Assembly: GCF_003605385.1 (NCBI RefSeq)
Contig: NZ_QYTV02000003.1
Location: forward strand, 310,001-374,000
Direction of reading: 5' to 3'
DNA: 64,000 bases
DNA from: Siminovitchia acidinfaciens
Lineage (GTDB): Bacteria > Bacillota > Bacilli > Bacillales > Bacillaceae_C
A program made the translations under genes and the position numbers. Below the pieces are notes generated by a model. It did not search any database. It saw only the letters and a program-made list of their open reading frames with translations, and was not told where the DNA came from. Positions 30,040-39,941 of the stretch are shown one piece after another. Numbering within the stretch: the first letter of the stretch is position 1; each line of letters begins with the position of its first letter.

Positions 30040-30562
30040 AATTTCACCTACTATCCTTATATAATTTTACTTTATAATGATTAATTTCAACTTTGATACT
30101 ACATAAACAAGTTCAAAAAAACAACCGACAAATTTGTTAACGAGGTCGAAAAAGGTATAAACTTGAAAAAAACGTTGATTTTTGATAGAAATTGTATATA
30201 GGGAATGGTGAATTAATATCCTTTTAACTTTTCCCCCGCTACACATTTTGGATGTATGTTATATCTGCATGACACACTTTGGACAAAATAATGGCTGAAT
30301 GCAGTATAAAAATCATTGGATTATATGATTAAATATATTGTTGAAGGCCTTCGTTCAAAGAACCGGTTCATCTGCCCTGGCTTTTCAATTACTATATGCT
30401 ACAATATGGTGTGCAGGTCCATTGGCATGCTTTTTGTCTGAAGTTGAAAAAACAGGAAAATTAGTGAACAAATAACGAAACATAGTACATAATGCAGGTA
30501 AACTGCCTCAAGATGGCCTATATTAAGAATAAGAAGTAAATATGTTTTGGGAAAGGAGACGA
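30040..30562. promoter_or_regulatory. Divergent ctaA-ctaB control region
   Basis: 520 bp without a gene separate the divergent starts. Both promoters must lie here. In B. subtilis ResD controls this region; I see AT-rich candidate sites but no box convincing enough to place. Confidence 0.5.
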
Positions 30563-31480
30563 GTGGAAAAAGATATGGAAAACAGTCGCCTCATATCTAA
30601 AGTGGAGGCCCCTCCTTCAACAGCCTGGTCTGACTTCATGTCACTGATCAAAATCGGGATTGTCAATTCAAATCTGATTCCTGTATTTGCCGGGCTATGG
30701 CTTGCACTCATTTTCAACGGACAGCATTTCCTCCGATCCTTGGACACTGTCATTTTCACGTTGCTAGGGTCTGCCTTTATTATGGCTGGTTCATGTGCCT
30801 TCAATAATTATATTGACCGTGATATTGACCCCATTATGGAGAGGACGAAAACCAGACCAACAGTGACGGGCAGAATAAGTGGCGGGAAAGTACTAATAGT
30901 AGGGTTCACTTTTGTGATATTGGGCTTAACCCTTATCTTTCTTACCAATGCAACAGCCGGTGTTATCGGCATTGTTGGGGTGTTCAGCTATGTGGTCCTT
31001 TACAGCATGTGGGCGAAACGGAAACTTGTTAGCAACACTGTCATCGGAAGCCTTTCGGGAGCGGTTCCACCGCTTATCGGGTGGGCAGCAGTCGATCCAA
31101 GTCTGCCAACAATGGCATGGATGCTTTTCCTCCTCATGTTCATATGGCAACCGCCACATTTTTATGCGCTGGCCATGAGAAGAACTGAAGAGTACAGGGC
31201 TGCCAGTATACCTATGCTTCCTGTTGTGAAGGGTTTTGCTGCCACTAAGCGCAGTATACTCATGTGGGTGGCATTATTGCTTCCGATTCCATTTTTCATG
31301 TCTGCGTTGGGAATACCATTTGTCGTTTTAGCCACGATATTAAATATTGGTTGGCTCGCGTTGGGAATTGCTGGATATAAAATGAAAAATGATATAAAAT
31401 GGGCAACGCTCATGTTTGTTTATTCCTTAAACTATTTGACCATTCTTTTTACTGCAATCGTAATTTTTGCGGTGATTTAG
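30563..31480 (+). CDS. ctaB: Protoheme IX farnesyltransferase (heme O synthase)
   Basis: Adds the farnesyl chain to heme B, giving heme O. A UbiA-type membrane enzyme with the prenyl-diphosphate motif [15 protein letters not shown] and the second motif YSMWAKRK; about 8-9 membrane segments. I start at GTG 30563, after AAAGGAG; an ATG at 30542 (no RBS) or 30575 is possible. About 305 residues, usual size. Heads the ctaBCDEF run. Confidence 0.94.
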   Translation: MEKDMENSRLISKVEAPPSTAWSDFMSLIKIGIVNSNLIPVFAGLWLALIFNGQHFLRSLDTVIFTLLGSAFIMAGSCAFNNYIDRDIDPIMERTKTRPTVTGRISGGKVLIVGFTFVILGLTLIFLTNATAGVIGIVGVFSYVVLYSMWAKRKLVSNTVIGSLSGAVPPLIGWAAVDPSLPTMAWMLFLLMFIWQPPHFYALAMRRTEEYRAASIPMLPVVKGFAATKRSILMWVALLLPIPFFMSALGIPFVVLATILNIGWLALGIAGYKMKNDIKWATLMFVYSLNYLTILFTAIVIFAVI

Positions 31481-31575
31481 CTTGGGAATTCTTTCTTTTT
31501 AAAAGAAATCCATATAGAAACACCCGGTCCTAGCAACCACTAAGATATTTTACGAAAGAGGGGTTTGATTGAATT

Positions 31576-32652
31576 ATGAAACTATGGCTGCAAAAGTGGC
31601 GTCTATTATCATTATTAACGATGTTGGCGCTTTTGCTTTCAGGCTGCGGCGAGCCGTTTCTATCCGCGCTTGTTCCCGCAGGAGAAGTTGGTAAACAGCA
31701 GTATGATCTCATTCTTCTTAGTTTAGGGATCATGTCACTGGTAATCATTGTTGTAGTAATTATCTTTATCTTTGCCATCATTAAATTCCGACGTAAAGAT
31801 GATAGAATTCCAAAACAGGTGGAAGGCAGCCATACGCTGGAAATCGTTTGGACTGTAATCCCGATTGTTTTGCTTCTAATCCTTGCTGTTCCAACAGTTG
31901 CTGTTACTTTCAGCCAAGGTGATGTTGCTGCAATTGATAAAAAAGACGCTGACGGAAACAGGGAAGCCCTTGTTGTCAACGTTCGTGCACATTTATACTG
32001 GTGGGAATTTGAATATCCGGACCTTGGAATTGTAACAAGCCAGGACCTCGTCATTCCTACAGATGAGAAAGTGTACTTCCAACTGGAAGGTGCAGATATT
32101 AAACACTCATTCTGGATTCCGCCATTAGGTGGTAAGTTGGATACGAACCCGGAAAACGTCAATAAATTCTGGTTGATTGCTGATAGCGATAAGGCTGAAG
32201 AAGCCGGAAATATCTTCTATGGAAAATGTGCCGAGCTTTGTGGTCCTTCACATGCTTTGATGGACTTTAAAGTAAAAGCAATTCCACAAAATGAGTTTGA
32301 AGCTTGGGTAGCTGACATGCAAAATGCGAAAGAAAAAGCACCTGAGCCAACTTCAGATTTAGCTGTACAAGGTGAGGAAATCTTTAACCAAAGCTGTATC
32401 ACTTGCCATGCGGTTACACCAGACAATAGTACACCGCCTGCGGCAAGAACTGCTCCTAACCTAGCAGGATTTGCTGATCGCGAATTGATTGCAGGGATTC
32501 TGGATCACAATGAGGAAGAGTTGAAAAGCTGGTTGAAAGATCCTGAAAAGATTAAACCAGGCAATAAAATGACAGGTACGTATCCTGATTTGTCTGATGA
32601 TGAATTGGACGCTTTGGCTGCGTATTTAATGGATCTGAAGGTACAAAAATAA
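31576..32652 (+). CDS. ctaC: Cytochrome c oxidase subunit II with fused cytochrome c domain
   Basis: Receives electrons for the caa3 oxidase at the outer membrane face. In order: lipoprotein signal with Cys24 (LLLSGC), two membrane segments (about 43-63 and 90-112), the cupredoxin domain with CuA ligands in CAELCGPSH, and a C-terminal cytochrome c domain with CITCH and Met ligand region GNKMTGTYP. The fusion is typical of Bacillus. GTTT-rich spacer, then ctaD 28 nt on. Confidence 0.96.
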   Translation: MKLWLQKWRLLSLLTMLALLLSGCGEPFLSALVPAGEVGKQQYDLILLSLGIMSLVIIVVVIIFIFAIIKFRRKDDRIPKQVEGSHTLEIVWTVIPIVLLLILAVPTVAVTFSQGDVAAIDKKDADGNREALVVNVRAHLYWWEFEYPDLGIVTSQDLVIPTDEKVYFQLEGADIKHSFWIPPLGGKLDTNPENVNKFWLIADSDKAEEAGNIFYGKCAELCGPSHALMDFKVKAIPQNEFEAWVADMQNAKEKAPEPTSDLAVQGEEIFNQSCITCHAVTPDNSTPPAARTAPNLAGFADRELIAGILDHNEEELKSWLKDPEKIKPGNKMTGTYPDLSDDELDALAAYLMDLKVQK

Positions 32653-32680
32653 TTAAAGTATAATAAAGGGAGGTTTATTC

Positions 32681-34549
32681 GTGAGTACTATTGCTCAAAA
32701 AAGAGGCTTTGGCGCCACGCTCTGGGACTACTTGACGACTGTGGACCATAAAAAAGTCGGAATCATGTACTTTGCTGCAGGAGCCTTCTTCTTTCTTTTA
32801 GGCGGTATTGAAGCGATGATGATTAGAATCCAGCTTGCAATACCCAATAATGACTTTGTCAGCGCTGGAACATTTAACGAATTGCTAACGATGCATGGAA
32901 CAACGATGATATTCTTTGCTGCCATGCCGATATTGATTGGATTTATGAACGCGATCATGCCTTTGCAAATTGGCGCGCGCGACGTAGCCTTCCCATTCTT
33001 GAATGCTTTGGGTTTATGGCTGTTCATTTTCGGAGGTTTGTTGGTGAATGCTTCATGGCTTCTTGGCGGAGCGCCTGATGCAGGATGGACATCTTACGCA
33101 TCACTTGCCATGAACTCAACAAGCCATGGTGTAGACTTTTATGTCACAGGTATCCAAATTTCTGGTTTTGGAACACTTATGGGTGGAATTAACTTCCTTG
33201 TCACCATTATCAACATGCGTGCACCTGGAATGACTTATATGAGAATGCCGATGTTTAGCTGGGCTACATTTATTACGTCCGCACTAATTTTGTTCGCATT
33301 CCCTCCATTGACTGTTGCATTATTCTTGTTGACTTTTGATAGAATGTTTGGAGCGAACTTCTTTAATGTCGCTGCAGGCGGAAACACAATTATCTGGGAG
33401 CACTTCTTCTGGATTTTTGGACACCCGGAAGTTTATATTTTGATTTTGCCGATTTTCGGAGTGTTCTCTGAAATCTTTGCTACATTCTCAAGAAAAAGAT
33501 TGTTCGGATACTCTTCAATGGTATTCGCAACTGTATTAATCGGATTCCTTGGATTCATGGTTTGGGCCCACCACATGTTTACAGTTGGCCTTGGTAATAT
33601 CGCTAACGCGATCTTTGCTGTTGCTACAATGGCAATTGCCGTACCTACAGGTATTAAAATCTTTAACTGGCTCTTGACAATGTGGGGTGGAAGTATCAAA
33701 TTTACTACTCCAATGATTTATGCAGCTGCATTTATTCCTTCATTCGTAATGGGTGGAGTTACAGGAATCATGCAGGCAGCAGCACCTGCTGACTATCAGT
33801 ACCATGACACATACTTTATTGTTGCTCACTTCCACTATGTAATCGTTGGAGGAACTGTGTTTGGTATTTTGGCAGCAACGCATTTTTATTGGCCTAAAAT
33901 TTTCGGAACAATGCTTAATGAAGCCTTAGGGAAAATTACTTTTGTGTTGTTCTTCGTTGGATTCCATTTAACATTCTTTATCCAGCATTTCCTCGGCTTG
34001 ATGGGTATGCCGCGTAGAATTTATACATTCCTTGATGGCCAAGGATTGAACACTGGAAATATGATCAGTACCGTCGGAGCTTTGATGATGGGAGTAGCTG
34101 TAGTTGTATTACTAATAAACGTTATTATTACAACTGCTAAGAACGAAAAAGTTGCTAATGACCCATGGGGAGACGGACGTACAATTGAATGGGCGATACC
34201 TTCACCGCCTCCATACTACAACTTTGCACAGCTTCCATTAGTACGCGGTCTTGATGCATACTGGCTGGAAAAAATGGATGGGAAAACTGAAATGACTCCA
34301 GCAGAGCCTCTTGGTGAGATTCATATGCCAAATGGTTCATTCATACCATTCATGATCTCATTTGGTTTCACTGTTGCTTCATTTGGAGCCATTTACAACC
34401 AGGATCATGCTTGGGGAATTCCGGTATTAATTATAGGGTTCATCATTGCTTTTGGTTCAATGGCTGTACGCTCCTTGAAAGACGACCACGGCTATCATAT
34501 TCCTGTATCTGAATTGAAGGAAGATGCTGAGAAAGGAGCTAAAGCATAA
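32681..34549 (+). CDS. ctaD: Cytochrome c oxidase subunit I
   Basis: Catalytic subunit of the caa3 oxidase that reduces O2 and pumps protons. A 622-residue, about 14-helix protein. Heme a ligand is in LLTMHGTTMIFF, the CuB His and cross-linked Tyr are in GHPEVYILILP, two CuB His in WAHHMF, and the heme ligands in FIVAHFHYVIVGG. GTG start 6-8 nt after AAAGGGAGG. Its stop overlaps the ctaE start by one base. Confidence 0.98.
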   Translation: MSTIAQKRGFGATLWDYLTTVDHKKVGIMYFAAGAFFFLLGGIEAMMIRIQLAIPNNDFVSAGTFNELLTMHGTTMIFFAAMPILIGFMNAIMPLQIGARDVAFPFLNALGLWLFIFGGLLVNASWLLGGAPDAGWTSYASLAMNSTSHGVDFYVTGIQISGFGTLMGGINFLVTIINMRAPGMTYMRMPMFSWATFITSALILFAFPPLTVALFLLTFDRMFGANFFNVAAGGNTIIWEHFFWIFGHPEVYILILPIFGVFSEIFATFSRKRLFGYSSMVFATVLIGFLGFMVWAHHMFTVGLGNIANAIFAVATMAIAVPTGIKIFNWLLTMWGGSIKFTTPMIYAAAFIPSFVMGGVTGIMQAAAPADYQYHDTYFIVAHFHYVIVGGTVFGILAATHFYWPKIFGTMLNEALGKITFVLFFVGFHLTFFIQHFLGLMGMPRRIYTFLDGQGLNTGNMISTVGALMMGVAVVVLLINVIITTAKNEKVANDPWGDGRTIEWAIPSPPPYYNFAQLPLVRGLDAYWLEKMDGKTEMTPAEPLGEIHMPNGSFIPFMISFGFTVASFGAIYNQDHAWGIPVLIIGFIIAFGSMAVRSLKDDHGYHIPVSELKEDAEKGAKA

Positions 34550-35178
34550 TGGCAGTTGAACAGCAATTTACTCCGGAAACATGGCCGGAGACGCCAGAGA
34601 GGGCTACTCTGGAAGGAAAGAATAAATTCTTGGGTCTCTGGTTTTTCCTTGGAGGCGAGACCGTTCTCTTCGCCTCCTTCTTTGCCACGTATTTGGCACT
34701 TAAAGATAAAGTTCCAAACAGTGACAGCTTGACTTCAACAGACGTGTTTGGTTTACCGCTCGCATTTGCGATGACAATGCTTCTTTTAACAAGTTCTGTC
34801 ACAAGTGTGTATGCTATCTACCATTTAAGGAACTTTAACTATAAAAAGATGCAATTGTGGTTCATTATTACGATTTTGTTAGGTCTTGGGTTCTTTGTAC
34901 TTGAAATTTATGAGTTTTGGCACTATACGACAGGATTGGGATTCGGCTTTACAAGCAGCGCCTTCAGTTCCGCTTTCTATACGCTTGTAGGTTTCCACGG
35001 AGGCCACGTTGTTTTCGGTCTTGGATGGATCACGGCATTGCTTGTACGTAACAGAAAACGAGGACTAAGTCTTTATAACGCGCCAAAGTTTTACTTAGCA
35101 AGTATTTACTGGCACTTTATTGACGTTGTCTGGGTATTTATCTTCACTGTCGTTTACTTAATGGGAATGGTGGGATAA
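34549..35178 (+). CDS. ctaE: Cytochrome c oxidase subunit III
   Basis: A 209-residue, five-helix membrane subunit of the caa3 oxidase. Family blocks: FLGLWFFLGGETVLFASFFATYL, GFHGGHVVFGL, and IYWHFIDVVWVFIF. Starts at the overlapping TAATG with ctaD, indicating translational coupling. Confidence 0.96.
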   Translation: MAVEQQFTPETWPETPERATLEGKNKFLGLWFFLGGETVLFASFFATYLALKDKVPNSDSLTSTDVFGLPLAFAMTMLLLTSSVTSVYAIYHLRNFNYKKMQLWFIITILLGLGFFVLEIYEFWHYTTGLGFGFTSSAFSSAFYTLVGFHGGHVVFGLGWITALLVRNRKRGLSLYNAPKFYLASIYWHFIDVVWVFIFTVVYLMGMVG

Positions 35179-35181
35179 CGT

Positions 35182-35514
35182 ATGGAAGATCAATACTTAA
35201 GTTCAGGAAATCCGCGTGTTGATTATGAGTATCGTAGAAGAAGAAACAAGGAAGCCATGCGCCATCAAGTAATTTCTTTTGCCATTTCGATCTTTTTGAC
35301 TCTAGTGGCATTCGGCGCGGTAGCTGCTGGATTTGACAAATGGTTTGTCATTCCATTTATCCTTTTGCTTGCATTGGTTCAAGTAATATTCCAATTATAT
35401 TACTTCATGCACATGAGTGAAAAAGGACATGAAGCAGTCCAGTTGTTTATATACGGGGGAGTCATTATCGGGTTCGTTACCCTATTGGGCTTCTTGACCA
35501 TCGTTTGGTGGTAA
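35182..35514 (+). CDS. ctaF: Cytochrome c oxidase subunit IVB
   Basis: A 110-residue protein with a basic cytosolic N-terminus and three membrane segments (about 33-52, 56-76, 86-106). QLYYFMHMSEK is a family mark of the small subunit IV. It starts 3 nt after ctaE and ends the oxidase operon at a terminator. Confidence 0.93.
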   Translation: MEDQYLSSGNPRVDYEYRRRRNKEAMRHQVISFAISIFLTLVAFGAVAAGFDKWFVIPFILLLALVQVIFQLYYFMHMSEKGHEAVQLFIYGGVIIGFVTLLGFLTIVWW

Positions 35515-35525
35515 GCAATACTTTA

Positions 35526-35556
35526 GGCCAGTCGGAAATTCCGACTGGCTTTTTAA
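35526..35556 (+). terminator. Terminator of the ctaBCDEF operon
   Basis: A 9-bp stem GCCAGTCGG/CCGACTGGC followed by a T run. Confidence 0.9.
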
Positions 35557-35649
35557 TTTGGCCGAATATGGTAAATAGTGACATGTTCAGGGCATAATAA
35601 TGGAAGCATGTAGAAAGGATCATGATTGTCCGGGATTGTTTTGAAAGAC

Positions 35650-36430
35650 TAAAGTGCCAGGGGATGGACGTCGATGGACAGGCACCTATGGTTTACTTAG
35701 TGTCCAGCTAGGGCGCTCAGCCCCTAGAGGTCGCAAGCCTTCAAGGGAGGTAATTCAAGAAGAATGTGCTCCTGCGCCATAGCTAATTCGAGGAAGCCTT
35801 GTTCAGCTCGTCGCAAAGCTGGAGCAGATTCCAGAAGCTTCACATGATTGAGTAAGCTGCTTTCCTACGATAAGTCAACATCGGCTCCGACGGACAGGAC
35901 GTCCTAGTGCAAGCGAAGCGACAGGATGTCGCGTCCTGAGCCTGCCTTCGTCGCCGTGTTTCCTTTATATCGTCAGGAGCCGTCCAGTCTGTACGTCGCT
36001 AAACGAGCACCTCCGCATTTCTACTGTCTAGCTGCGGCGCCTATCGACTAGCAGACTTCGCGTCTCCTCCTACGATAAGTCAACATCGCTTCGCTTCGCT
36101 TCGCTGCGCGTGTTTCCTTTATCTCGTCGAAGGCACTATTGTCCAGCTACAACGCCTAGCCCCTCGAGGTCACAAGCCAATTCCCTGTGGTGGCTGAAGT
36201 ACTGCCTCCTCGGGAATCGTCTTGTGCTTGTCGGGGCTGACCAAGGCGTTTCCGCATTTCAGCTCAGTCTGTACGTCGATGGACAGGCACCTCCGCTTTT
36301 CTACTGTCTAGCTTCAGACGGCAGGGGCTCGAGGTCGCTTCGGTCAATTCAATGAAGTTAAAGAACAACTTCACTGGATTGCCCTCCAGCGCTTGTCGCC
36401 CCTAAACGGCCGTCTTCCGCATTTCTACTA
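35650..36430. repeat. Large composite of dispersed repeats
   Basis: 780 bp of repeat units between ctaF and ctaG. An E-type unit starts about 35699. A long hairpin unit (about 35860-36025) carries GGACAGGACGTCC (35892-35904) and CGACAGGATGTCG (35919-35931). Next comes a truncated unit with a small CTTCG tandem near 36087. A short E form follows (about 36138-36300), whose ends GCCCC and ACAAG pair with CTTGT and GGGGC. Last is a full inverted copy of the 509-632 unit (36304-36430). No gene is seen. Confidence 0.88.
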
Positions 36431-36530
36431 ATGTTCATCAACTTGTCATGCCGGAACGTTGAAGTGTGGAAATCAGCTACGTTATAATGGGATATAGAAG
36501 AGATTGTACACCATAAAAGAGGTGAAGGCA

Positions 36531-37439
36531 GTGCCTTTAAGTATTTTCGGTTTTCGCGCACTTTGGAGTCCTTATTTCATGGCTTTCATATTAATTTTGA
36601 TTGCAGGATATTTCTTTCTGACAATCAAGAAGCGTCATCAATTCAATGAAAGTGAACCTTTGAAAAGGGGCCAAGCTGTTTTATTTTTAATCAGCATGTT
36701 GCTGCTTTACGTCATCAAGGGATCGCCGGTTGATTTGATGGCACATATTATGTTTACTTACCATATGGTCCAAATGGCTTTCCTATATTTGGTCATCCCA
36801 CCGTTACTTATCTTGGGTATACCGAATTGGGTATGGACGCATATCATTGAAATGACGTTATTCAAAGGACTGTTTCGTTTCTTTACAAGGCCATTAATTG
36901 CGCTTGTTATGTTTAATGGTTTGTTTTCCATCTATCATATTCCGATGGTTATGGACTTTGTAAAAATGAACATTTTCCTGCACGCTTTTTATACTGTTGT
37001 GCTGTTTGTTTTTGCAATTTTCCTTTGGTGGCCGCTTGTCAACAAACTCCCGGGCCACTATCAGCTTCACGGCTTGAAAAAAATAGGTTATATTCTTGGG
37101 GACGGAGTACTGTTAACTCCGGCCTGCGGACTAATCATATTCGCACCTGAAGCGATGTATGCCACATACACAGACGGCGAAATGTGGATGAAGGCAATGG
37201 CTCTTTGTGTACCGGGTGCAACTCTCGAGGGCTTAAATATTAGCGGACCGGAGTTGTTTACCAATATGCCTGCCCAGGAAGATCAGCAGCTAGGCGGAGT
37301 TCTGATGAAAATCATTCAAGAAATCGTATTGGCAACTATCTTAGCAAGAGTTTTCTTTGAATGGTATAAAAAAGAGTCAAGGGAAATTGATCCGATTGAT
37401 GAGAGCCTTGTTCAACAGGACCCTCATCCTGTGGACTAA
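36531..37439 (+). CDS. ctaG: Cytochrome c oxidase assembly protein CtaG
   Basis: A 302-residue membrane protein (caa3_CtaG family) with about seven segments, needed to assemble active caa3 oxidase. Conserved pieces: YHMVQMAFLYLVIPPLLILGIP, FNGLFSIYHIP, LTPACGLIIFAP. GTG start after AGAGGTGA; the frame extends 9 codons upstream without a better RBS. Separated from ctaF by repeats, whereas in B. subtilis the two are adjacent. Confidence 0.93.
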   Translation: MPLSIFGFRALWSPYFMAFILILIAGYFFLTIKKRHQFNESEPLKRGQAVLFLISMLLLYVIKGSPVDLMAHIMFTYHMVQMAFLYLVIPPLLILGIPNWVWTHIIEMTLFKGLFRFFTRPLIALVMFNGLFSIYHIPMVMDFVKMNIFLHAFYTVVLFVFAIFLWWPLVNKLPGHYQLHGLKKIGYILGDGVLLTPACGLIIFAPEAMYATYTDGEMWMKAMALCVPGATLEGLNISGPELFTNMPAQEDQQLGGVLMKIIQEIVLATILARVFFEWYKKESREIDPIDESLVQQDPHPVD

Positions 37440-37449
37440 ATTGTTTGAA

Positions 37450-37476
37450 AAGGGGGGCATGACCCCCTTTTTTTAA
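37450..37476 (+). terminator. Terminator of ctaG
   Basis: Stem AAGGGGG/CCCCCTT with a short loop and a T run. Confidence 0.88.
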
Positions 37477-37532
37477 TAAGAAAAAAGAAAATCTAAACAC
37501 CATTATGTGTTAAGTCTTACCTTGAGCGTTTT

Positions 37533-37694
37533 GGCTAGACGTCACATGTCGCTGGTAAGCTTTTTTGAAAGAATGTGCCCCTGAGGCATAGCATATTGTT
37601 GGAAGCAAAGGTTACCACGCCGCAAAGCTGTATGAAGCATATTCAGGGATGCTTTATATGATGTGATTACTGTCAGCCGCTTTGCACTTTTCAT
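37533..37694 (+). repeat. E element upstream of ctaM
   Basis: A shorter copy with GGCTAGACGTCACATG, GCCGCAAAGCTGTATGAAG, GATGTGATTACTGTCAG and the end TTTGCACTTTTCA, about 35 bp before the start codon. The segment from GGTGGCTGA onward is missing. Confidence 0.75.
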
Positions 37695-37728
37695 TATAAA
37701 TATTATAGACAAGGAAGGGTTTTGAATC

Positions 37729-38190
37729 ATGTCTGTTCCAATACTACCGACAATAAGTACAGTCTTTATTGTCATTAGCGCTGTACTTGTGGCCGTAGGC
37801 TGGGGAAAAATAAAAAAAGGCCAAATCGACAGTCATAAAAAAACAATGATTGCTGCCGCTTTTTTTGCGGTTGCCTTCTTTATCATCTACTCAAGCAGAA
37901 CTGTTTTTATTGGAAATACTTCCTTTGGGGGACCTCAGAGTTTAAAACTTTTTTATACTATTTTTTTAATTTTTCATATTATGTTGTCTACAACAGGAGC
38001 TGTTCTGGGCATCATTTCACTTAGGTCAGGGCTAAAAGACAGATTAACTATTCATAAGAAATTGGGTCCTATTACGAGTATTGTCTGGTTTGGTACCGGA
38101 ATTACTGGTGTATTAGTATACTTACTGCTTTATGTCTTTTATGAAGGAGGGGAAACGACCTCCTTGTTCAAAGCAATTTTGGGTCTTTAA
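37729..38190 (+). CDS. ctaM: DUF420 membrane protein CtaM/YozB
   Basis: A 153-residue protein with four membrane segments, DUF420. Family marks: SHKKTMIAAAFFAVAFFIIY with conserved His, LIFHIMLS and IHKKLGPIT. In S. aureus CtaM is needed for aa3-type heme-copper oxidase function; B. subtilis YozB is the homologue. Position next to ctaG supports an oxidase assembly role. ATG with AAGGAAGGG about 12 nt upstream. Confidence 0.88.
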   Translation: MSVPILPTISTVFIVISAVLVAVGWGKIKKGQIDSHKKTMIAAAFFAVAFFIIYSSRTVFIGNTSFGGPQSLKLFYTIFLIFHIMLSTTGAVLGIISLRSGLKDRLTIHKKLGPITSIVWFGTGITGVLVYLLLYVFYEGGETTSLFKAILGL

Positions 38191-38231
38191 AAAAGCATGC
38201 ATGGTGAAAATTAGCCATGCATGCTTTTTAT
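38188..38231. terminator. Bidirectional terminator between ctaM and ytvI
   Basis: A stem of at least 14 bp (AAAAGCATGCATGG with CCATGCATGCTTTT) between converging genes, with A/T runs. Confidence 0.93.
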
Positions 38232-39286
38232 ATTTTAAAATTCAATTTTATAATGCCGGCTTCTTTTGCTGTCTTAAAAATGATCAAAAGCAGTGGGCCA
38301 ATAATGATCCCAAGCACCCCAAGGAGCTTCAAGCCCAAATACATGGCTATTAAAGTAGCAAGCGGTGAAAGGCCCATATGCGTGCCCATTACCTTTGGTT
38401 CCACTGTGCGTCTGATGACAAGCAGTATAACAGCCAAAATGGCAAGCTTTGTTCCCAAAACCAGATTGCCCGACAACAGGTGATATAAAGACCAAGGTCC
38501 AAGAATAATGATTGAACCGATAATTGGAATAAGGTCGATCACCCAAATAACAAGCGACATGATGATGGCAGTTTTTGGTGAAATAAGCAGCAAGCCGATA
38601 AGGCACACTGCAAAAATCAGTAAACTCACAAGAAACTGGGCTTTGAAAAAGCCTATGACCACGTGTGAAATCTGACCCATCATAAATTTAACTTTTTCAG
38701 ATGTTTCTTCTTTCATGTGTCTATATAAACTTTTTTGAATCTTGGGCAGATCAATCATAAATAAAAATAATGCGATTAAATAAACTATAAAACTGACCAG
38801 GAAATTGGGTATGTATGAAAGTACAGCACTTATATTTTCGATATTTATATTTTGGCGAATTCCAATTATCATCGAATTCAAAAAGCCATTCACTTCATCG
38901 GTAATTGAATGAACTACTTCTTCTGGAAGAGCTTGTGCAGTATTTTTAAAACGTTCCTCGTAATCACTCCATATATCAGAAACATTGTTTACATAATGAG
39001 GAAAATCTTCGACTAATTTAACTCCTTGTCCGATTACCTTAGTCGTCAAAAAGAAGATGCCAGTGCCCAGAATTGCCGTAAAGACTGCAAAAACAATCAT
39101 GACTATGAAATGCCTTTTTAAAGATACTTTGGTTTGCAGAAGCTTAACGATAGGATCTAGCATAAGAGCGGTGATTAATGCAGTAATCAGAGGTACGGAA
39201 ACTGGCATGATGAAGTAAAGTGCCAATGAAATTAGTACAATGATCAAACCAATAATTAAGTGTTTTCTTTTTATCATACCAAACAA
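38228..39286 (-). CDS. AI-2E family transporter, YtvI-like
   Basis: A 352-residue membrane protein with about eight segments, two at the N-terminus, a loop region, then a cluster ending in PKVMGTHMGLSPLATLIAMYLGLKLLGVLG, typical of the UPF0118/AI-2E exporter family. The closest type I recall is sporulation protein YtvI. Some members export the autoinducer-2 signal; others are Na+/H+ antiporters, so the substrate is open. Confidence 0.83.
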   Translation of the reverse strand: MFGMIKRKHLIIGLIIVLISLALYFIMPVSVPLITALITALMLDPIVKLLQTKVSLKRHFIVMIVFAVFTAILGTGIFFLTTKVIGQGVKLVEDFPHYVNNVSDIWSDYEERFKNTAQALPEEVVHSITDEVNGFLNSMIIGIRQNINIENISAVLSYIPNFLVSFIVYLIALFLFMIDLPKIQKSLYRHMKEETSEKVKFMMGQISHVVIGFFKAQFLVSLLIFAVCLIGLLLISPKTAIIMSLVIWVIDLIPIIGSIIILGPWSLYHLLSGNLVLGTKLAILAVILLVIRRTVEPKVMGTHMGLSPLATLIAMYLGLKLLGVLGIIIGPLLLIIFKTAKEAGIIKLNFKI

Positions 39287-39344
39287 TTCACATCCCTTTT
39301 ATATTGTATGGCATTTTTGAATAGTCAATTATATATAAACAGAA

Positions 39345-39376
39345 AAGAACACGGTCAGCTTTGTCCGTGTTCTTGC
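39345..39376 (-). terminator. Terminator of the yugN-like gene
   Basis: Stem AAGAACACGG/CCGTGTTCTT, followed on the minus strand by TTTTCTGTTT. Confidence 0.88.
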
Positions 39377-39382
39377 TGATGA

Positions 39383-39745
39383 TTATTGAGCTGCAAAAAC
39401 CTCTACGTCTTTCTTGATAGCAGCTACAATTTCATTGCATTGCTTAACGAGTGAAGCAGGGTAAACTTCGTCCTCGCCGTATTCTACACCATGAGGATAA
39501 TAGTGCTTGCCGAGCATTGGGGTCATTAATTGAATCAGCGCCTTGCCGGCCCCTACATCTCCTTCAATTGCATAGCCAGGAATACGCAAGTAATATGTAC
39601 CTTCTTGAATAACAAATTTATGGTCATATGTCACTCTTTCATAATCCCATTGACCAGCACGCACCATGCGGTGTTTTGACATTACTTCGTCAAGCCGGTT
39701 CAATTCAATTTTAAACGATTCTAATCCGATGTTATCAAATTTCAT
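39383..39745 (-). CDS. YugN-like family protein
   Basis: A 120-residue soluble protein (MKFDNIGLESFKIELNRLDE to VEVFAAQ). It resembles the YugN family, of unknown function. Good AGGAGGG RBS, 8 nt before ATG. Single gene with its own terminator. Confidence 0.8.
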   Translation of the reverse strand: MKFDNIGLESFKIELNRLDEVMSKHRMVRAGQWDYERVTYDHKFVIQEGTYYLRIPGYAIEGDVGAGKALIQLMTPMLGKHYYPHGVEYGEDEVYPASLVKQCNEIVAAIKKDVEVFAAQ

Positions 39746-39941
39746 GTTTCTTTCCCTCCTAAGAAATTCAGGCCGCTAATAATACCCCATATTTTATAAT
39801 AGTCGAAAAAACAGCTAGTTGCAACGAAATCAATCATAAATTGCTGTACACCCGGGTGGCCCTTTTTTGCAAGTATAAAATGAACCTTGGATGGTGATTA
39901 TATGAAACGAGAATTGTAAAAATCCCTATAGGAGGAACGAA

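Noticed and set aside
35650-36430. An insertion sequence
   Set aside because: No transposase frame and no target duplications are seen; units are too short to encode one.
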